From NCBI RefSeq assembly GCF_050699935.1, contig NZ_JBOHGB010000011.1, forward strand, positions 1 through 64,000: 64,000 nucleotides of DNA. Direction: 5' to 3'. The DNA is from Actinophytocola sp050699935 (GTDB taxonomy: Bacteria; Actinomycetota; Actinomycetes; Mycobacteriales; Pseudonocardiaceae). Made by a program: the position numbers and the translations under genes. The notes below the pieces were generated by a model. That model saw only the letters and a program-made list of their open reading frames with translations. It was not told where the DNA came from and ran no database searches. Each line of letters opens with the position of its first letter. The stretch's first letter is position 1. Of this stretch, positions 49,961 to 58,126 are shown piece after piece.

Positions 49961-50409
49961 TGCCCGGCGCGATACACCCTGCCCCTGACAGTGCCCAGCG
50001 CGTCCTCGACTGGATCGAGCTCCACGACCTCATGAGCCGATACGTCCATCTCGTCGATCACTCGGCCTGGGACCGGCTCGACGAGGTCTTCACCGACGAC
50101 GCTGTGGTCGACTACCGCAACTTCGCGCCGTACATCCCACGACTCGAAGGCTTGGCTGCGATCCAGGACTACTTCGGTTCGATGGAGCAACCGATCGCCC
50201 ACCACACGGTTAACTCGCTCATCACCGCCGCCGAGGACCGTGACCTGCGGCGCATCACCAGCAAGATCGTCCTAGTGATGCGGGACAGGCAGATCTACGT
50301 CGGCGAGTATCGCGATCGTGTCGCCCGGACCGATCGAGGTTGGCGGTTCACCGAGCGCCTCGCGGCGCGACCGTTCCGGCTAGGCAACTCACTGCCAGTG
50401 GAGCTGTGA
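49957..50409 (+). CDS. SnoaL-like NTF2-fold protein
   Basis: 150 residues: VLDWIELHDLMSRYVHLVDH then SAWDRLDEVFTDDAVVDYRN, and IQDYFGSMEQPIAHHTVNSL. The pattern is of SnoaL_4-type small hydratase/isomerase-like proteins. It overlaps the TetR stop by four bases (ATGA), so it is co-translated with the regulator. No catalytic residue can be assigned with confidence. Confidence 0.75.
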   Translation: MMPGAIHPAPDSAQRVLDWIELHDLMSRYVHLVDHSAWDRLDEVFTDDAVVDYRNFAPYIPRLEGLAAIQDYFGSMEQPIAHHTVNSLITAAEDRDLRRITSKIVLVMRDRQIYVGEYRDRVARTDRGWRFTERLAARPFRLGNSLPVEL

Positions 50410-50427
50410 GAACGGCGGCTCCCGCGC

Positions 50428-50551
50428 TCAGCCCAGCATCTCCGCGCACGAGTTCATCCCGGTGAGGTAGTCGCTCGCGGCAGCTTCTCCTCGTAGAGCG
50501 CGAAGTACTCGCCACTGAACGCGCGGAACGCATCCTCCGTCTCGTGGTTTG
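50428..50551 (-). pseudogene. C-terminal remnant of a second TRAP binding protein
   Basis: On the minus strand a frame reads HETEDAFRAFSGEYFALYEE K. After a one-base shift it continues as AASDYLTGMNSCAEMLG and stops. This parallels the end of the intact DctP at 45340-46476 (HSTEDIEAFADEYFALYEEK then AASDYTTGMRSC). Only about 40 codons remain. Confidence 0.8.
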
Positions 50552-50999
50552 AAGTGTGAGTTCTGGATCCGGCCCACTTTTCCGTGATCGAACTGGCCGG
50601 GGCTGTCAGGCGGCGAGGAGGATTCGCTTGCGTGGTAGATCGACGGTGCGATCTGGGCAGCAGACTTCAGGATTTGGTTCGCCCACCACTTCCGTGGTGC
50701 AGCCATAACTCCGAATCCTCCGGGTGTTCGATGTCTCCATCAAACCCGGAGCGGGACAGTCGGCTTCGTTGAGATCACCAAGGGTGCCAAGATGTTCGAA
50801 CCGCCGTCGGAGCGCGACACAGAGGTTCGTCAGTCGGTTTGATCTAGCCGTGTCCTGCTGCGGAATGATCTCGATGGCGCACCGCGAGTGAGCAACGCCC
50901 TGATCAAGGTCCTCGGCAAGCCGCACAGGAGACAGGCGCGTCCCCGGGGAAAGGTCACCCGACGCGATTGCCTTCGCTACCTGACGCGCGACGAAGTCC
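50552..50999. other. Relic DNA, no gene assigned
   Basis: About 450 bases with short frames only. A leftward ATG around 50706 starts with MAAPRK, as many IS3 OrfA proteins do, but the following residues do not fit. A rightward frame from 50888 reads RRQARPRGKVTRRDCLRYLTRDEV, which I do not recognise. It probably consists of mobile-element scars. Confidence 0.35.
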
Positions 51000-51612
51000 T
51001 GCAGACCGTCCGGTCTGCCCTCAAGCGGGTCCCGGACATGCCCGTGCACGCGTTCTCGCCGATGGAGATCATGAACGGCGTGTCGAAGGCGAACCTGAGC
51101 TTCCGCGACTGGCTCCAGCAGGGCAGGACGCCGGCCTGGACACCATCCCCGGCACCGCGGCCGAGATCCTCGACGACGAGGTCCGCTGGGTCCTGACCAA
51201 GATCGATCATCACCGCTCATTGCCTGGGGATCAGGTCGTCCTCCACGATGATGTACGGGCACGTCGACCGCCCCGACCACTGGGTCACCCACCTACGCGT
51301 GATCCAACGAATCCAGGACGAGACCGGTGGGTTCACCGAGTTCGCGCCGCTGCCGTTCGTGCACACCAGCGCGCCGATCTACCTCATCGGGCGTCGCCGC
51401 CCCTCCTGAGTCACGTTCGGCGTCGACGGCACCCAAGCGATGCTCAGGGACGGTGCCAACGACCTCGGCGGGCACCCTGATGGAGAGACCATCTCGCGAA
51501 TGGCCGGCTTCGAGCACGGCTCGACCAAGACCGTCGCGAGCCTCACCGACATCACCGGCGGGATCAGCCACCCGGTCCGCCAACGCACCATCACCTACGA
51601 AGCCGTCGACCG
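51000..51612 (+). pseudogene. CofH/FbiC (FO synthase subunit 2) pseudogene
   Basis: Successive fragments of the C-terminal half of FO synthase are recognisable across several frames: VPDMPVHAFSPMEIMNGVSK, DAGLDTIPGTAAEILDDEVR WVLTK, MMYGHVDRPDHWVTHLRVIQ, GGFTEFAPLPFVHTSAPIYL, then after a stop GVDGTQAMLRDGANDLGG and ETISRMAGFEHGSTKTVASL. Frameshifts, an internal deletion after VLTK and a stop near 51410 rule out function. The N-terminal radical-SAM CxxxCxxC region is absent. CofH makes the F420 chromophore precursor FO, so a cofactor gene once sat beside F420-dependent oxidoreductases. Confidence 0.88.
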
Positions 51613-51702
51613 GGCTCAAGCACTTGCTCGTCTCGTTGACACGTGGTCGGTTTGCGCGGGCTTACGCCGCCGTGATCCGAGTAGTAGCAGATTCTGGCAC
51701 AC

Positions 51703-51731
51703 TTGACGAAAGCAAGCGCTTGCCATAAGAT
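51703..51731 (+). promoter_or_regulatory. Sigma-70-type promoter of the BVMO operon
   Basis: TTGACG (51703-51708) and TAAGAT (51726-51731) are separated by exactly 17 bases and lie 35 bases before the first start codon at 51766. The spacer is almost entirely occupied by an operator. Confidence 0.75.
51711..51724. promoter_or_regulatory. KstR2-like operator, AGCAA-GCGC-TTGCC
   Basis: The site fills the -35/-10 spacer of the promoter at 51703-51731. A repressor bound here would exclude RNA polymerase. It fits the A-n-CAAG-nn-CTTG form of the known KstR2 operator. Confidence 0.75.
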
Positions 51732-51765
51732 TGGAATCGCCTCAGGTTCTCGCGGAAGGGACTCA

Positions 51766-52668
51766 ATGAGCGAACCATGGGCGTTGGCGCGCTCGACAAG
51801 TCATCGCTGGACGCACCAGGACATCGTCGAGAGCCCCCTGCGAGGCGTCGAGTTGGCGGCGTTCTTGCAGCGGGAGAACGGACCCGGACCTCGCCTGTAC
51901 GACGAGGGTCGGGAGCGTCTGGAGGGAGACTTCGCGAGCATCGAGCTCCGTGTCCTGCTTCCGATCCGGCACCCGCAAGCCGTTGTGGTCTGGTTCCTCG
52001 ATGGGCTCAGCGTGCTGCCGACGGCAGACGACGTCGACGTCGTGGTACGCAAGCTCGCCGAACGCACCGGGGCGACGTGGGTGGTCGTCGACGACCCGCA
52101 CGCCGACCGGCCGGCGGCCGACGTCGCGCGACTCGTGACCGAGGTGGTTCTGCGCGTCCGCGACGGACTCCCGGCGCACTCCGGCCCGGACCGGCCATTG
52201 ATCGTCGGCGGTCAGGGCACCGGCGCACTGCGTGCGCTGCGCGCCGCGCTGGCGGCGCGGGACCGGCAGGATCCGGTCGCTGCCGTCCTCCTGGTCGCGC
52301 CCGTCGTCGAGCCTCCCGCCGACCCGGTGCCTGCGGGCGAGGGGACCGCAGGCACGCTCCCGGACGCGGCGACGATCGACGCATTCTGGGCGCGCTACGC
52401 GGCGGGAGGCAACGCGGACCCGGTGCTGTCGGACGACCTGAGCGGCCTGCCGCCCGCGGTCGTCCTGACGGCGGGGCTCGATCCGCTGGCTGACGAGGGC
52501 GAGGCGTTGGCCCAGCGATTGTCGGACGCGGGCGGGCAGGTGCTCCACTACCACCACGCCGACGAGATCCACGACTTCCTCGTGCTCCTGATGCTGCGCG
52601 CGAGCGAGCGTGGGTTCCAGCAACTGACGCGCGCCGTACGTGCCGTCATCGTCAAGGGGGAGTTGTGA
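51766..52668 (+). CDS. HSL-type alpha/beta-hydrolase-like protein lacking the nucleophile
   Basis: 300 residues. The layout is of the hormone-sensitive-lipase/alpha-beta hydrolase-3 family, with VVVWFLDGLSVLPTADD, VLLVAPVVEPPADP, VVLTAGLDPLADEGEALAQR (acid) and HYHHADEIHDFLVL (His). The nucleophile motif usually written GDSAGG is here GGQGTG, with Gln150 in place of Ser. The HGGG oxyanion motif is also lost. It is probably not a normal esterase; a non-catalytic partner or binding role is possible. ATG 51766 starts 35 bases after the promoter. Its TGA overlaps the monooxygenase GTG. Confidence 0.8.
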   Translation: MSEPWALARSTSHRWTHQDIVESPLRGVELAAFLQRENGPGPRLYDEGRERLEGDFASIELRVLLPIRHPQAVVVWFLDGLSVLPTADDVDVVVRKLAERTGATWVVVDDPHADRPAADVARLVTEVVLRVRDGLPAHSGPDRPLIVGGQGTGALRALRAALAARDRQDPVAAVLLVAPVVEPPADPVPAGEGTAGTLPDAATIDAFWARYAAGGNADPVLSDDLSGLPPAVVLTAGLDPLADEGEALAQRLSDAGGQVLHYHHADEIHDFLVLLMLRASERGFQQLTRAVRAVIVKGEL

Positions 52669-54308
52669 GCGGGACACAGCCGATCGAAGATCACGACGTC
52701 GTCGTGATCGGTGCCGGGTTCGCCGGCGTCTACGCGCTCCACCGGCTGCGCAACCAGTCGGGCCTGCGGGTCAAGGCCGTCGAGGCCGGCAGCGACGTGG
52801 GGGGCACCTGGTACTGGAACACCTACCCGGGTGCGCGGTGCGACACGGAGAGCTATGTCTACTGCTACTCGTTCTCGCCCGAGCTGTGTCAGGAGTGGGA
52901 GTGGTCCGGGCGCTACCCGGGGCAGAGCGAGCTGCAGGCGTACATCCGGCACGTCGCGGACCGCTTCGACCTGCGCCGCGACATCGACTTCGACACCCGG
53001 GCGACCGAGGCACGGTTCGACGAGGACTCGAACACCTGGACGGTAACCACCGACACGGGCGCGACCTATCGCGCACCGTTCCTCGTCACCGCGGTCGGTC
53101 TGCTCTCGCACCGATTCGTGCCCGACCTCCCGGGCCTGGCGGACTTCGCGGGGGAGTGGTACCACACGTCGCGGTGGCCGGCGGAAGGCGTGGACTTCAC
53201 CGGACGGCGCGTTGGCCTGATCGGTACCGGCTCGACGGGCGTGCAGGCGGCGCCCGTGATCGCCCGGGAGGCCGCGCACCTGGACGTCTTCCAGCGCAGT
53301 CCGCAGTTCGCCATCCCGGCCCGGCACGAGCTGGTCGACAAGAAGGTCCTCGACGAGATCAAGGCCGACTACGACAGCCTATGGGAGCAAGTGCGCTGGT
53401 CGACCGGCGGATTCCCGTTCCAGCACAACGGATTCTCGGCGCTCGAGGTAAGTGAGGACGATCGTGAGCGCACCTACTGGGAGCTGTGGCGAGAAGGGGG
53501 GGTCAAGTTCCTGTTCGGCTCCTTCCGCGACCTCATGCTCGACCGGCGCGCCAACGACACCGTGGCCGAGTTCATCCGCGTACGGATCCGCGAGGCAGTC
53601 GAGGATCCCGAGGTCGCGGAGGCGCTGGTGCCCACCGATCATCCTTACGGCTCGCGCCGGCCCATCGTGCACACCGACTACTACGAAATGTTCAACCGTC
53701 CCAACGTGTCGCTGGTCGACTGCCGGCACTTCCCGATCCAGCGGGTGACCGAGACCGGGATCGAGGTGGCGAACGGCCACCGCGAGCTCGACGTGATCGT
53801 GTTCGCGACTGGTTTCGACGCAGTCACCGGCGCCTATCTGGCGATGGACATCCGCGGTCGCGGCGACCAGCGCCTGCTCGACAAGTGGGGGCGCGGCATC
53901 CAGAGCTACCTCGGGCTCAGCGTCTCGGGATTCCCCAACCTGTTCATGGTCCAGGGGCCGGGCAGCACGTTCGGGAACCAGGTCGTCGCCATCGAGCACC
54001 ATGTCGACTGGATCGCGGGCTGCATCACCGACATCAGGACCCGAGGGGCGGTCACGATCGAGGCTCGGCCCGAAGCGGAAGCGTCCTGGTCGGCGCAGAT
54101 GCTCGCGGCCGCCGAGGAGTCGTTGGTCGTGCACGCCGACTCGTGGTGGAACGGCGCGAACATCCCCGGAAAGGTGCGATCGATCGTGTTCTTCCCGGGT
54201 AGCTTCCGGCATTACCGGAAGACGTGCGACCGGATCGCGGACGAGGGGTACGCCGGGTTCGAGCTGGGCTGGCCCGATGCCGGAGGGGGTCGAGCCACCG
54301 TTGCCTGA
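52665..54308 (+). CDS. Baeyer-Villiger monooxygenase (flavin-dependent)
   Basis: 547 residues. First FAD Rossmann motif VVVIGAGFAGVYALHRL (about 13-29); substrate/FAD loop GGTWYWNTYPGARCDTESYV; the Baeyer-Villiger fingerprint FAGEWYHTSRWP at 161-172; NADPH Rossmann motif VGLIGTGSTGVQ (183-194). It is of cyclohexanone-monooxygenase size and type. It inserts oxygen next to a ketone to make a lactone or ester using NADPH and O2. GTG start (52665) overlaps the TGA of the preceding gene. In this context it likely opens a cyclic ketone. Confidence 0.95.
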   Translation: MSGTQPIEDHDVVVIGAGFAGVYALHRLRNQSGLRVKAVEAGSDVGGTWYWNTYPGARCDTESYVYCYSFSPELCQEWEWSGRYPGQSELQAYIRHVADRFDLRRDIDFDTRATEARFDEDSNTWTVTTDTGATYRAPFLVTAVGLLSHRFVPDLPGLADFAGEWYHTSRWPAEGVDFTGRRVGLIGTGSTGVQAAPVIAREAAHLDVFQRSPQFAIPARHELVDKKVLDEIKADYDSLWEQVRWSTGGFPFQHNGFSALEVSEDDRERTYWELWREGGVKFLFGSFRDLMLDRRANDTVAEFIRVRIREAVEDPEVAEALVPTDHPYGSRRPIVHTDYYEMFNRPNVSLVDCRHFPIQRVTETGIEVANGHRELDVIVFATGFDAVTGAYLAMDIRGRGDQRLLDKWGRGIQSYLGLSVSGFPNLFMVQGPGSTFGNQVVAIEHHVDWIAGCITDIRTRGAVTIEARPEAEASWSAQMLAAAEESLVVHADSWWNGANIPGKVRSIVFFPGSFRHYRKTCDRIADEGYAGFELGWPDAGGGRATVA

Positions 54309-54332
54309 CCGACTGACCGCCGAGGGGCGGGC

Positions 54333-55160
54333 ATGAGAGGCCTCGACGGCAAGCGCGTGCTGATCCTCGGCGGTGGCGCGGACGGACCCGCCGCAGGCGG
54401 GCAGGGCCTGCCGATGGGCAACGGTCGCGCCGTGGCGATCCGGCTGGCTGAGGAAGGAGCGGTGGTCGCCGTCGGCGACCTCGACCTCGGCCGGGCGCAG
54501 CAGACCGCGGACGCGCTCGCCACCCCCGGCGTCGCGCTGCAGGCGGATCTCGGGGTGCTCGACGACTGCCGCCGCCTCGTCGCGGAGGCGGAGCGGGAGA
54601 TCGGCGCTCTCGACATCGTCGTCGCGAACGCGGCGATCACCGACCTGCGTCCGTTGCGTTCCCTCGACCAGCAGTCCTGGGATCGCTCCTTCGCCGTCAA
54701 CGTCGACGGCCATGCGGTCGTCGCCCAGGCAGCACTGCCGGGCATGTTGGAACGCGGTCACGGGGTCTTCGTGTTCGTTTCGTCGACCGCCGCACTGCTG
54801 TCCAGCGGTGTCTCGGTCTCCTACGAGGCGTCCAAGGCAGCCCAGCTCGCGCTGATGCGGCACATCGCGGTGCGGTACGCGAGCCGTGGCGTCCGCTCCA
54901 ACGCCGTGGTGCTGGGCGTGATCGACTCGACGATGGTGCGGCGCGTCTTCTCCGCCTCGTCGGACAGCGCCAAGGCCCGCGACGAACTCGGCCCGATGCA
55001 ACGGCAGGGCACGCCGGAGGAGGTCGGCGCGGCGGCGGCGTTCCTCGCCAGCGACGACTCGTCCTACGTCAACGGCATCTCACTGGTGATCGACGGCGGC
55101 GTGTCCGCCCAATGGCCCAATCCCCGCACCCAGGACTCAGGAGGTACGGACAATGCGTAG
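54333..55160 (+). CDS. Short-chain dehydrogenase/reductase with unusual glycine-rich loop
   Basis: 275 residues. Core SDR features: VVAVGDLDLGRA (cofactor acidic residue), LDIVVANAAITDLRPL, FVSSTAALLSSGVSVSYEASKAA (Ser and Tyr-x3-Lys) and FLASDDSSYVNGISLVIDGG. The usual TGxxxGIG is replaced by a longer loop, ILGGGADGPAAGGQGLPMGN. Asp at the end of beta2 suggests NAD(H). Probably oxidises or reduces a hydroxy/keto intermediate. ATG 54333; overlaps the thiolase start by eight bases. Confidence 0.88.
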   Translation: MRGLDGKRVLILGGGADGPAAGGQGLPMGNGRAVAIRLAEEGAVVAVGDLDLGRAQQTADALATPGVALQADLGVLDDCRRLVAEAEREIGALDIVVANAAITDLRPLRSLDQQSWDRSFAVNVDGHAVVAQAALPGMLERGHGVFVFVSSTAALLSSGVSVSYEASKAAQLALMRHIAVRYASRGVRSNAVVLGVIDSTMVRRVFSASSDSAKARDELGPMQRQGTPEEVGAAAAFLASDDSSYVNGISLVIDGGVSAQWPNPRTQDSGGTDNA

Positions 55161-56325
55161 CGCGGTGATCTCCGGGGTCGGCATGACGCGGTTCGGCAAG
55201 CACCTGGACCGCTCGTTGAAGGACCTCGGCGCAGATGCGACGCAGGCCGCCCTGGCCGACGCTGGCGTCGAGGTCGGCGACATCCGGGCGATCTTCTTCG
55301 GCAACTGCGTGGCCGGCCTGATCACCGGCCAGGAGATGATCCGCGGCGAGACGGTGGCGTTCCCGATGGGCTTCGGCAGCATTCCGATCCACAACCTCGA
55401 GAACGCCTGCGGCACCGGTGGCAATGCCCTGCACCTGGCCTGGCTCTCGGTCGCCTCCGGCCTCTGCGACACGGCGCTCGCCCTTGGCGTCGAGAAGCTG
55501 CACCACCCCGACGTGTCGAGGACCTTCTCGGCGTACGGCACCGGGACCGACATCGAGGCGCCGTTCGCGACCGCCGAGGGCGCCGGCGAGACGCGCACCC
55601 CGCTGGTCGATCGCCAGGCCCAGCTGGCCAAGGAGCTCATGGAGGAGCGCGGCGTCTCGCTGGACTCGCTGGCGCGCATCGCGGCCCGCAGCCTCACCAG
55701 CGCGGCGCTCAACCCGAACGCACACCGGCAGTTCGGGGGCACGGTGGAGTCGGTGCTCTCGGCGCGCATGTCGGTCGACCCGATCACGGTCCTGATGAGC
55801 TCGCCGGTGTCGGACGGCGCCGCGGCCGCGGTCGTGACCGCGCGCGACCCCGGACCGCGCGACGTCAGGATTCTGGCCTCGCGGCTGGCCTCACGCCCTC
55901 CCCTCGATCAGCCGGACGGTCCGCCCGCTGCCCGCGCCGCCTCGCTGCTCGCCTACGAGGATGCGGGCCTGGGACCCGCGGACGTCGACGTGGCCGAGGT
56001 GCACGACGCCAGCGTCGCGTACGAGTTCCTGGCCTGGCACGACCTCGGTCTCTGCCCGCCCGGGGACGAGGAGAAGTGGGCACAGACCGGCGTCACCGAG
56101 CGCGACGGCCGATTGCCGATCAACGCGACCGGCGGCCTCGTCGGGAGGGGACACCCGCTGGCTGCCAGCGGCCTGGCCCAGACCCACGATCTTGTCCGGC
56201 AGCTGCGCGGCGAGGCCGGCGACCTGCAGCTCGCGTCGCAGCCCCGCGTCGCGCTCGCCCAGATCGGCGGCGGCGTCATCGACTGGATGACCTCGGTCGG
56301 CACCGTCCACATCCTCACCCGATGA
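55153..56325 (+). CDS. Thiolase-family protein (SCP-x/lipid-transfer type)
   Basis: 390 residues of thiolase fold: AVISGVGMTRFGKHLDRSLK, the nucleophile Cys in NLENACGTGGNALHLAW, EVHDASVAYEFLAWHDLGL in place of the classical NEAF, and ATGGLVGRGHPLAASGLAQT with His. The lack of the second cysteine motif (CxG near the C-terminus) marks it as a SCP-x or non-decarboxylating type. It would cleave or condense acyl-CoA esters in side-chain or ring beta-oxidation. Confidence 0.9.
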   Translation: MRSAVISGVGMTRFGKHLDRSLKDLGADATQAALADAGVEVGDIRAIFFGNCVAGLITGQEMIRGETVAFPMGFGSIPIHNLENACGTGGNALHLAWLSVASGLCDTALALGVEKLHHPDVSRTFSAYGTGTDIEAPFATAEGAGETRTPLVDRQAQLAKELMEERGVSLDSLARIAARSLTSAALNPNAHRQFGGTVESVLSARMSVDPITVLMSSPVSDGAAAAVVTARDPGPRDVRILASRLASRPPLDQPDGPPAARAASLLAYEDAGLGPADVDVAEVHDASVAYEFLAWHDLGLCPPGDEEKWAQTGVTERDGRLPINATGGLVGRGHPLAASGLAQTHDLVRQLRGEAGDLQLASQPRVALAQIGGGVIDWMTSVGTVHILTR

Positions 56326-56801
56326 CCATCCGGTTCCGCCGCGGTCGGTACGCCGCCGAGCTTGAGGCCGGCGATGTGTTCCACCATTGCCCGGGGCGCA
56401 CCTTCCATGCCGCCGAGAACACGCTGTACTGCGGGCTGACGTTCAACTCCAACAGCCTGCATCTCGACGGCCATGCCGCTGCGGCGACGGAGTTCGGGCG
56501 CCCCCTGATGAACGCGCTCTTCGTGTTCTCGCACGTCGTGGGACTGAGCGTCAGCGAGATCTCCGAGGGCACCGCGATCGCGAACCTCGAGTTCTCGCAG
56601 GTGACCTTTCCTGCGCCGGTGTTCGACGGAGACACCGTGTATGCCTCGACGCGCGTGATCGAGGTCCGCCCCACCCGTGGCCGTCCCAATGCCGCCGTGG
56701 TCACGCTCGAGCACATCGGCACCAACCAGGAAGGCGTCGTGGTGTGCTCCGGTCGGCGCGTAGGCCTGATGCACCACCAGCCCGAGGAGGTAGTCGGATG
56801 A
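56322..56801 (+). CDS. MaoC-like acyl-CoA hydratase
   Basis: 159 residues of single hot-dog fold: LEAGDVFHHCPGRTFHAAEN, FNSNSLHLDGHAAAATEFG (hydratase-like, His near the usual place), ALFVFSHVVGLSVSEIS and FPAPVFDGDTVYASTRVIEV. ATGA overlaps on both sides make it part of a tightly coupled thiolase-MaoC-DUF run. It probably hydrates an enoyl-CoA intermediate before the thiolase step. Confidence 0.85.
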   Translation: MTIRFRRGRYAAELEAGDVFHHCPGRTFHAAENTLYCGLTFNSNSLHLDGHAAAATEFGRPLMNALFVFSHVVGLSVSEISEGTAIANLEFSQVTFPAPVFDGDTVYASTRVIEVRPTRGRPNAAVVTLEHIGTNQEGVVVCSGRRVGLMHHQPEEVVG

Positions 56802-57127
56802 CGGTCGAAGGACTGCTGCTCGCACGAGGTAACCCTCGGTTGCCGGAGCAGGCGGCGGAGCTCGACGCCTGGTACGCGGACGTGCACCTCGGCGAGATTC
56901 TGAGCGGGAGCGCCGCGGTGCGGACGGCGCGCTCGTTCCGTGCCGTCGATCCGCACGCCGAGTTCCGCAACCTCGCCGTCTACGAGCTGGTGGGGGAGGA
57001 TCTCGGCCAGATCGTCGACGGCATCCTTCGCGACGGCCCGAGTCGTACGCCGACCGACGCGCTCGCGGAGAGCGGGCGGCGCCTCGACTTGTACGAGCTC
57101 ATCGCCGCGCGCCATCGCGGGTCATGA
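56798..57127 (+). CDS. Small EthD/DUF4286-like protein
   Basis: 109 residues. A ferredoxin-like small fold is suggested by EQAAELDAWYADVHLGEILS, RSFRAVDPHAEFRNLAVYEL and EDLGQIVDGILRDG. Such proteins often accompany monooxygenase and thiolase genes in catabolic operons, and their function is mostly unknown. ATG 56798 overlaps the MaoC TGA. The stop overlaps the operator at 57127. Confidence 0.7.
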   Translation: MTVEGLLLARGNPRLPEQAAELDAWYADVHLGEILSGSAAVRTARSFRAVDPHAEFRNLAVYELVGEDLGQIVDGILRDGPSRTPTDALAESGRRLDLYELIAARHRGS

Positions 57128-57140
57128 TCAAGCGCTTGCA
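57127..57140. promoter_or_regulatory. KstR2-like operator, ATCAA-GCGC-TTGCA
   Basis: Lies at the end of the EthD-like gene, 72 bases before the third LLM gene, and so may govern a separate promoter for the LLM-amidohydrolase pair. One mismatch in each arm relative to AGCAA/TTGCT. Confidence 0.65.
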
Positions 57141-57211
57141 CATGTGACGGGGGGCTGGGACAGGGCGTCGGCGAGAGGCCGGACGACAGCTAGGAAAGGT
57201 CGGAAGACACG

Positions 57212-58126
57212 ATGCAGGTCGGTATTCGCTTGCCGCACTTCAAGCAGGTCGCGCTGGATCCGGCACAGACCGCGCCGAACGTCCTGGTGGTGGCTCGTCG
57301 CGCCGAAGAGCTCGGCTTCGACAGCCTCTGGGTGGGCGACCACATCGTCCCGCCCGCCGGTACGTTGAACCAGTTCGGGACGGTGTGGTACGAGGCACTG
57401 ACGACGCTGGCGTACGTCGCCTCCGCCACGAGCCGGGTGCGGCTAGGCACGGCCGTGCTGGTCACGCCGTACCGCCACCCGGTGTTGCTGGGCAAGATGC
57501 TAGCCACGCTGGACTCCCTGTCCGGCGGCAGGCTAGACGCAGGCTTCGGGACGGGCTGGCTCGAGCCGGAGTTCAAGGCACTGGGCCTGGACAGCTTCGC
57601 CGATCGCGGCGCCGTGACCGACGACGCGCTGCGCACGATGAAGGCCATGTGGTGCGGCGAGGGCATCGGCGTGACCACCGACGACGGCGGCGACTACATG
57701 TTCTCGCCACGGCCGGTGCAGCCGTCGGTGCCGATCTGGATCGGAGGCAACAGCAAGCGCGCCGCACGGCGCGTGGCCGAGCTCGGCGACGGCTGGATGA
57801 CGGTCCGGCCGACGTTCGAGGAGTTCGAGGGGATGGTCGGTCATCTGCGCGGGTTGTGCGAGCGCGCCGATCGGGACCCCGCCTCGATCCGGCTCGCGGT
57901 GGAGCAGCCCTTCCTACTCAGCGACGAGCCGGTGCGGGAGGCGCCCTTCCTCGGGTCCGCAGACCGGATCGTCGACCAGCTCTCGGCGTACGCCGCGCTC
58001 GGCGCCGACAGCTTCCTGTTCGACATGTTCTACAGCGCGCCGGAGAACGAGCACGTCGGTGTTCCGGAGATGCTCGAGGAGATGCAGCGCTTCGCCGAGG
58101 AGATCCGGCCGAAGCTCGGCACATGA
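57212..58126 (+). CDS. LLM-class F420-dependent oxidoreductase (third)
   Basis: 304 residues: RRAEELGFDSLWVGDHIVPP, VRLGTAVLVTPYRHPVLLGK, GGRLDAGFGTGWLEPEFKAL, VPIWIGGNSKRAARRVAELG. This is the TIGR03619-type F420 signature (GxGxGWxxxEF). It starts an independent unit behind the operator at 57127 and overlaps the amidohydrolase start (ATGA). It may reduce or oxidise a ketone, lactone or enoyl group. Confidence 0.9.
   Translation: MQVGIRLPHFKQVALDPAQTAPNVLVVARRAEELGFDSLWVGDHIVPPAGTLNQFGTVWYEALTTLAYVASATSRVRLGTAVLVTPYRHPVLLGKMLATLDSLSGGRLDAGFGTGWLEPEFKALGLDSFADRGAVTDDALRTMKAMWCGEGIGVTTDDGGDYMFSPRPVQPSVPIWIGGNSKRAARRVAELGDGWMTVRPTFEEFEGMVGHLRGLCERADRDPASIRLAVEQPFLLSDEPVREAPFLGSADRIVDQLSAYAALGADSFLFDMFYSAPENEHVGVPEMLEEMQRFAEEIRPKLGT

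Noticed and set aside
57385..58122. Upstream extension of the amidohydrolase to a 567-codon frame
   Set aside because: It overlaps the LLM gene out of frame; the DAHTH metal motif starts right after ATG 58123, as expected for the family.
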